DNA from: JASHPR01 sp963808705
Lineage (GTDB): Bacteria > Actinomycetota > Actinomycetes > Streptosporangiales > Streptosporangiaceae
Reading direction: 5' to 3'
Length of the DNA: 64,000 nt
Assembly: GCA_963808705.1 (NCBI GenBank)
Contig: CAWEHB010000003.1
Location: 186,001 to 250,000 of the forward strand
Within the stretch, counting starts at the first letter, position 1; each line of letters opens with the position of its first letter. The translations under genes were made by a program, and so were the position numbers. The notes beneath the pieces are model-generated. The model was not told the DNA's origin. It searched no databases and worked only from the letters and a program-made list of their open reading frames with translations. Shown here piece after piece: positions 60,919-64,000 of the stretch.

Positions 60919-62160
60919 ATGCGAAGGGACCGCGCCGCCTTATTGGCGGCGCTGGGGATCGACAATTTCGGGTCGGGTCTGTTCCTGCCCGTGGCGTTGC
61001 TGTACGTGACCCGGGTCGTGGGGCTGCCGCTGGCGGCGGCCGGGCCGGTGGTCGCGGTGGGCACCGTGGCGGGTCTGGGGGTACCGCCGGTGGCGGGCCG
61101 GCTGGTGGACCGGGTGGGGCCGCTGCGGGTGGTGGTGGGCGCCGAGTTGCTGCAGGCGCTGGGGGCGGTGGCTTACCTGGCCGCCCGCGGCGCGGTGGTC
61201 GTGGCGCTGGCGGCCGTGCTGCTCGCCGCGGGCCAGCAGTTGTTCTACAGCTCGCTGTTCGCCCTGATCTCCGACGTGGCCGGGGACGGCCCCAAGGACC
61301 GGCCCTTCGCGGTCGCGGCCATGGTCCGGGCGGCGTGCTTCAGCCTGGGCGCCCTGGCCGCGGGGGGGCTGCTTAGCGTGACCGGGCCGGAAGGCTACCG
61401 GATCGCCGTGGTGGCGGATGCGGTGAGCTTCGCGGCCTGCGCGCTGATGCTGGCCCTGCTGGTCCGGGTCCCGCGCCCGCACTACCAGGGCGCCCGGACG
61501 GCCGTGAGCGGTTCCGGCGGCCTCTGGTCCGACCGGCCGTTCCTGGCCGTCATCGTGGCCACCGGCCTGGCGGCGCTGTCGGTTGATTTCTTCCTCAGCG
61601 GCATGTCCGTCTACATGCTCGGGAAGCTGCATACCCGGCCGTGGCTGCCGGGCGCGGCCCTGGCCCTGACGGCCGGGCTGAGCAGCGTGGGAGCCACGGC
61701 CGCGCTGCGGGTGACCCGCCGCCTGTGCCGCACCACGGGGATGGTTCTCGGCGCCGCGCTCTTTGCCGTCTGGTGCGGGGCGTGCGTCGCGGCGCTCGCC
61801 GTTCCGCCGCGGTGGCGGCCGGCCGAGCTGCTGGCGGCCACGGTGGTGATGGCCATGGCGGCGCTGTTGTTCCAGCGGGCCAACGCGCTGGCCGAGGCGG
61901 TCGCGCCGGCCGAGGTGCGGGGCCGGTACCTGGCCGCGTTCCAGTACTCGTTCACCGTGCCGGGCGTGATCGCGCCCGCGGTGGTCGCGCTGTACTCGGT
62001 GGCGGCGTGGCTGCCGTGGCTGCTCGTCGGGGTCAGCGCTGGCCTGGCCGTCGTGGTCTTGCGCTGGCTGGCCGGCCGCCTGCCGGCCAGCGCCCTGCGC
62101 CCGGTGTCGGTGGTGCCGCAGGCGAAAGCGGCCGCGGGCGAGGCGGTGGCGGCTCGCTAG
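60919..62160 (+). CDS. MFS transporter (12-helix)
   Basis: 413 residues. RAALLAALGIDNFGSGLFLP and VALLYVTRVVGLPLAAAGPV at the first two helices; a motif A version VPPVAGRLVDRVGPLRVVVG; twelve helices and a short central loop. The start ATG 60919 has only a weak ribosome site. Related to the actinomycete DHA1/multidrug group. Substrate unknown. Confidence 0.88.
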   Translation: MRRDRAALLAALGIDNFGSGLFLPVALLYVTRVVGLPLAAAGPVVAVGTVAGLGVPPVAGRLVDRVGPLRVVVGAELLQALGAVAYLAARGAVVVALAAVLLAAGQQLFYSSLFALISDVAGDGPKDRPFAVAAMVRAACFSLGALAAGGLLSVTGPEGYRIAVVADAVSFAACALMLALLVRVPRPHYQGARTAVSGSGGLWSDRPFLAVIVATGLAALSVDFFLSGMSVYMLGKLHTRPWLPGAALALTAGLSSVGATAALRVTRRLCRTTGMVLGAALFAVWCGACVAALAVPPRWRPAELLAATVVMAMAALLFQRANALAEAVAPAEVRGRYLAAFQYSFTVPGVIAPAVVALYSVAAWLPWLLVGVSAGLAVVVLRWLAGRLPASALRPVSVVPQAKAAAGEAVAAR

Positions 62161-62281
62161 GCCCGACCGTGTGGCGCACGGGCGCCTACCGGTCGGCCGC
62201 GGCCCGCGCGTCCGGGGAATTCGCCGCGGCCCATGCGTGGCCCAGCGACGCCTGACCCAGGGTCTGCGGCAGGATATTGGC

Positions 62282-62848
62282 GTGCCTACCCACGTCGCCC
62301 TGCTGCGGGGCATCAACCTCGGCGGTCACAACAAGGTCGCCATGGCCGACCTGCGCGGGGTCGTGACCTCGCTCGGGCACGACGACGTGGCCACGTACAT
62401 ACAGAGCGGCAACGTGGTGTTCAGCACCGAGGAGTCCGACACCGCGGCCCTGGCCGCCGCGCTGGAGGAGGCCATCGCCGAGACCATCGGCGTCCAGGCC
62501 CGGGTCGTGGTGCTGTCCCGCGAGGAACTGGCCCAGGTGGTGCGCGACAACCCGTACTCCGACGAGCCGAGCCCGAAGGCCGTGCACGCGGTGTTCCTCA
62601 GCGGCCAGCCAGGGCCGGAGGTGGCGGAACGCGTGACCGACGTCCAGCGTCAGGTCGCGGGGCGGGGCAGCCGCGACACGGCTCAGGTCATCGGCCGGAC
62701 CATCTTCCTGCACACCCCGGACGGCTACGGGCGCAGCGACCTGGCCGCCGAGCTCGTCAAGATCGGCCAGCGGAAGACGGACAGCGTGACCGGCACGGCC
62801 CGCAACTGGGCGACGGTCACCAAGCTGGTGGCCCTCTGCGGCACCTGA
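62282..62848 (+). CDS. DUF1697 family protein
   Basis: 188 residues from GTG 62282. THVALLRGINLGGHNKVAMA, YIQSGNVVFSTEE and FLHTPDGYGRSDLAAEL are the family's signature, a ferredoxin-like duplication of unknown function. Stands alone downstream of the MFS gene. Confidence 0.87.
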   Translation: MPTHVALLRGINLGGHNKVAMADLRGVVTSLGHDDVATYIQSGNVVFSTEESDTAALAAALEEAIAETIGVQARVVVLSREELAQVVRDNPYSDEPSPKAVHAVFLSGQPGPEVAERVTDVQRQVAGRGSRDTAQVIGRTIFLHTPDGYGRSDLAAELVKIGQRKTDSVTGTARNWATVTKLVALCGT

Positions 62849-63008
62849 GCCCGGCTCAATCCGTGCGCGCTGGCGCTTGCTGGCCGTGCGCGCCTGGCCC
62901 CGTCCTGCGCGTTCCTGCCCTTCCTGGCCGTATTCGCCCGCGCGGGGATAGTTTTATCCACAAACGGTGGAGTTTGGCTGCACGCGGTTTGGCTGAGGGG
63001 AGGAGCAG

Positions 63009-63362
63009 GTGCCGCTAACGGGTGGCGGGGGCGGCGTGCTGGAGGTGAACCGGGGAACGCTGCGGCAGGTCGGCGAAGGGCTGAGCGAACTGTCCGGGGC
63101 GATACGCGCGCTGTCGGCCGAGGTGTCGTCGGCGTGCTCGGCGGCGGCGTCGGGATGCCCGGGCTGGCAGATCGCCGCGGCATCGTCGGCCGCGGCGTGG
63201 CGCTGGGACCGCGGGGTGACGGCGCAGGCGAGCGCGGTGACCGGAGCCGCCGATCGGCTGGCCAGGTCGGCGGCCAACTACTCGGCGGTGGAGTCTGGCC
63301 TGGTGGCACGGGCGGCCGCCATCGGGACCATGCTCCCGGACGGCCCCACGGCCATCCGGTAA
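63009..63362 (+). CDS. WXG100/EspC-like secretion protein
   Basis: 117 residues from GTG 63009. Two helices (LRQVGEGLSELSGAIRALSA and AASSAAAWRWDRGVTAQASA) linked by GCPGWQ. An EspC-like partner as at 24302-24634, here ahead of a DUF1023 hydrolase. Starts within a 160-base gap after DUF1697. Confidence 0.72.
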   Translation: MPLTGGGGGVLEVNRGTLRQVGEGLSELSGAIRALSAEVSSACSAAASGCPGWQIAAASSAAAWRWDRGVTAQASAVTGAADRLARSAANYSAVESGLVARAAAIGTMLPDGPTAIR

Positions 63363-63379
63363 CGGCGGGGAGCGCGCCG

Positions 63380-64000
63380 ATGGACCTGACCACCTTACGA
63401 GCGGCTCAGCCGGATCAGCTGCAACGGGCAGCGCAGGACTGGGAGTCGGCCGGGAACCGGTTCGGGAAGCTGTCCGCGGAGTTTCGCGCGCAGACCGGGA
63501 CGCTGTTCGACGGTTCGTGGATGGGAGCGGCCGCGGACGCGGCCAGCGCCAGCCTGTCGGGGCTGTCGGCGCGGCTCACGGCGGCGACCGGGGACATGGC
63601 GGCGATGGCGGCCCTGTACCGGAACGCGGCCATGGGCGTGTCCGACGCCCAGGCGCTGCTGCGCACCGCCGAGGACTTCGCGGCGAGCAACGGGCTGGTG
63701 ATCGGGGCCAGCGGCGAGGTGACGCTCGCCGCCCCGCCGGTCGCGGGGGCAGGAGCGCGGCTGGCCGAGTCCGAGGCCATGGTCACGGCGATGCCGCCGG
63801 CGGCGTACCAGGTGGCCGACCTCGTGGGGCGGGCGCTGGCGCTGGCTGGCGAGGTGGATAGCCAGGTCAGCGCGCAACTGGCCCGCCTGCCCGGATCCGC
63901 CGCCGCGGTGACGGCCGCCGACCGCCTGGCCGGGGAGCTTGGCCGGGAGATGATGCCGCCCGCGGGCATGAGCCCGGAGGAAACGCACGACTGGTGGCAG
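63380..64000 (+). CDS. WXG-type protein leading into a DUF1023 alpha/beta hydrolase (cut by window end)
   Basis: Start ATG 63380 with GGGGAG 8 bases upstream; 207 codons are visible. The N-terminal 150 residues are helical with a WxG-like turn (DGSWMGAAADAASA). The last visible residues MSPEETHDWWQ are the opening of DUF1023-type hydrolases, which usually continue with LTPEQQ and a nucleophile Ser. The whole is probably a type VII-exported protein. The remainder lies outside the window. Confidence 0.75.
   Translation, partial: MDLTTLRAAQPDQLQRAAQDWESAGNRFGKLSAEFRAQTGTLFDGSWMGAAADAASASLSGLSARLTAATGDMAAMAALYRNAAMGVSDAQALLRTAEDFAASNGLVIGASGEVTLAAPPVAGAGARLAESEAMVTAMPPAAYQVADLVGRALALAGEVDSQVSAQLARLPGSAAAVTAADRLAGELGREMMPPAGMSPEETHDWWQ

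Noticed and set aside
1..64000. tRNA, rRNA, integrase, transposase or attachment-site signatures
   Set aside because: None was seen on reading both strands, so claims of a whole mobile element are not made.

Overview
The window is chromosomal DNA from a high-GC filamentous actinomycete. Coding regions are very GC-rich, with third codon positions almost always G or C and many GTG or TTG starts. The families point the same way: DUF574-type methyltransferases, DUF3040, WXG/EspC-like secretion proteins, DUF1023 hydrolases, class III cyclase-ATPases, HisKA_3 kinases and DUF2236. No rRNA, tRNA, CRISPR array or complete insertion sequence was seen.

Layout. 1-5500: tail of an M20 peptidase, HAD hydrolase, beta-lactamase-family hydrolase, HtrA-like protease, a membrane protein and a small XRE regulator. 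5582-10634 (minus): a five-gene operon of a four-helix membrane protein, an OmpA-domain lipoprotein, an SPFH/zinc-ribbon protein and two zinc-ribbon AIM24 proteins. The first two genes recur as a paralogous pair at 58478-60527. 10866-13772: XRE-type regulator, GT2-like glycosyltransferase, hexapeptide transferase. 14081-17258: SDH-type Clp-fold protease, a 53-residue Cys protein and, convergently, a large repeat-containing membrane protein. 17463-19415: an S53 peptidase without its front. 22366-24634: EspC-like protein, WXG-type toxin and pentapeptide-repeat protein, translationally coupled. 25652-31779: RNase HI, HNH nuclease, two decayed genes and a HIT-PLD-SF2 helicase fusion that looks like a defence protein. 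31922-45404: regulators with their targets (GntR/methyltransferase, AraC/EthD, TetR/MFS), a TehA-like channel, a cyclase-ATPase, an adenylate kinase and an MFS exporter. 45522-47804: a graveyard with a peptidase tail, a frameshifted RelA/SpoT-like toxin beside an intact probable immunity gene, and a collapsed HNH gene. 47904-54449: DUF3040, a two-component system, a MarR regulator with four matching palindromic sites, a MazG-like hydrolase, a metallo-beta-lactamase-fold protein and a monooxygenase. 54726-64000: DUF6745 pair, EMAP-domain protein with an XRE regulator, the second lipoprotein module, an MFS transporter, DUF1697 and a second WXG-type locus running off the end.

Themes. (1) A two-gene envelope module, membrane protein plus OmpA-domain lipoprotein, is present twice; one copy is wired to SPFH/AIM24 genes. 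It is the best candidate here for an undescribed system. (2) Two toxin loci and a possible third: one with a pentapeptide protein in the immunity position, one decayed to an orphan immunity gene, and a WXG locus at the window end. (3) At least five genes keep both ends but have lost their middle, which points to repeated internal deletion. (4) Several regulators sit next to repeats that look like their operators, most clearly the MarR TATCGT-N3-ACGATA set. Function calls come from reading the sequence and remembered family features; no database search was run.
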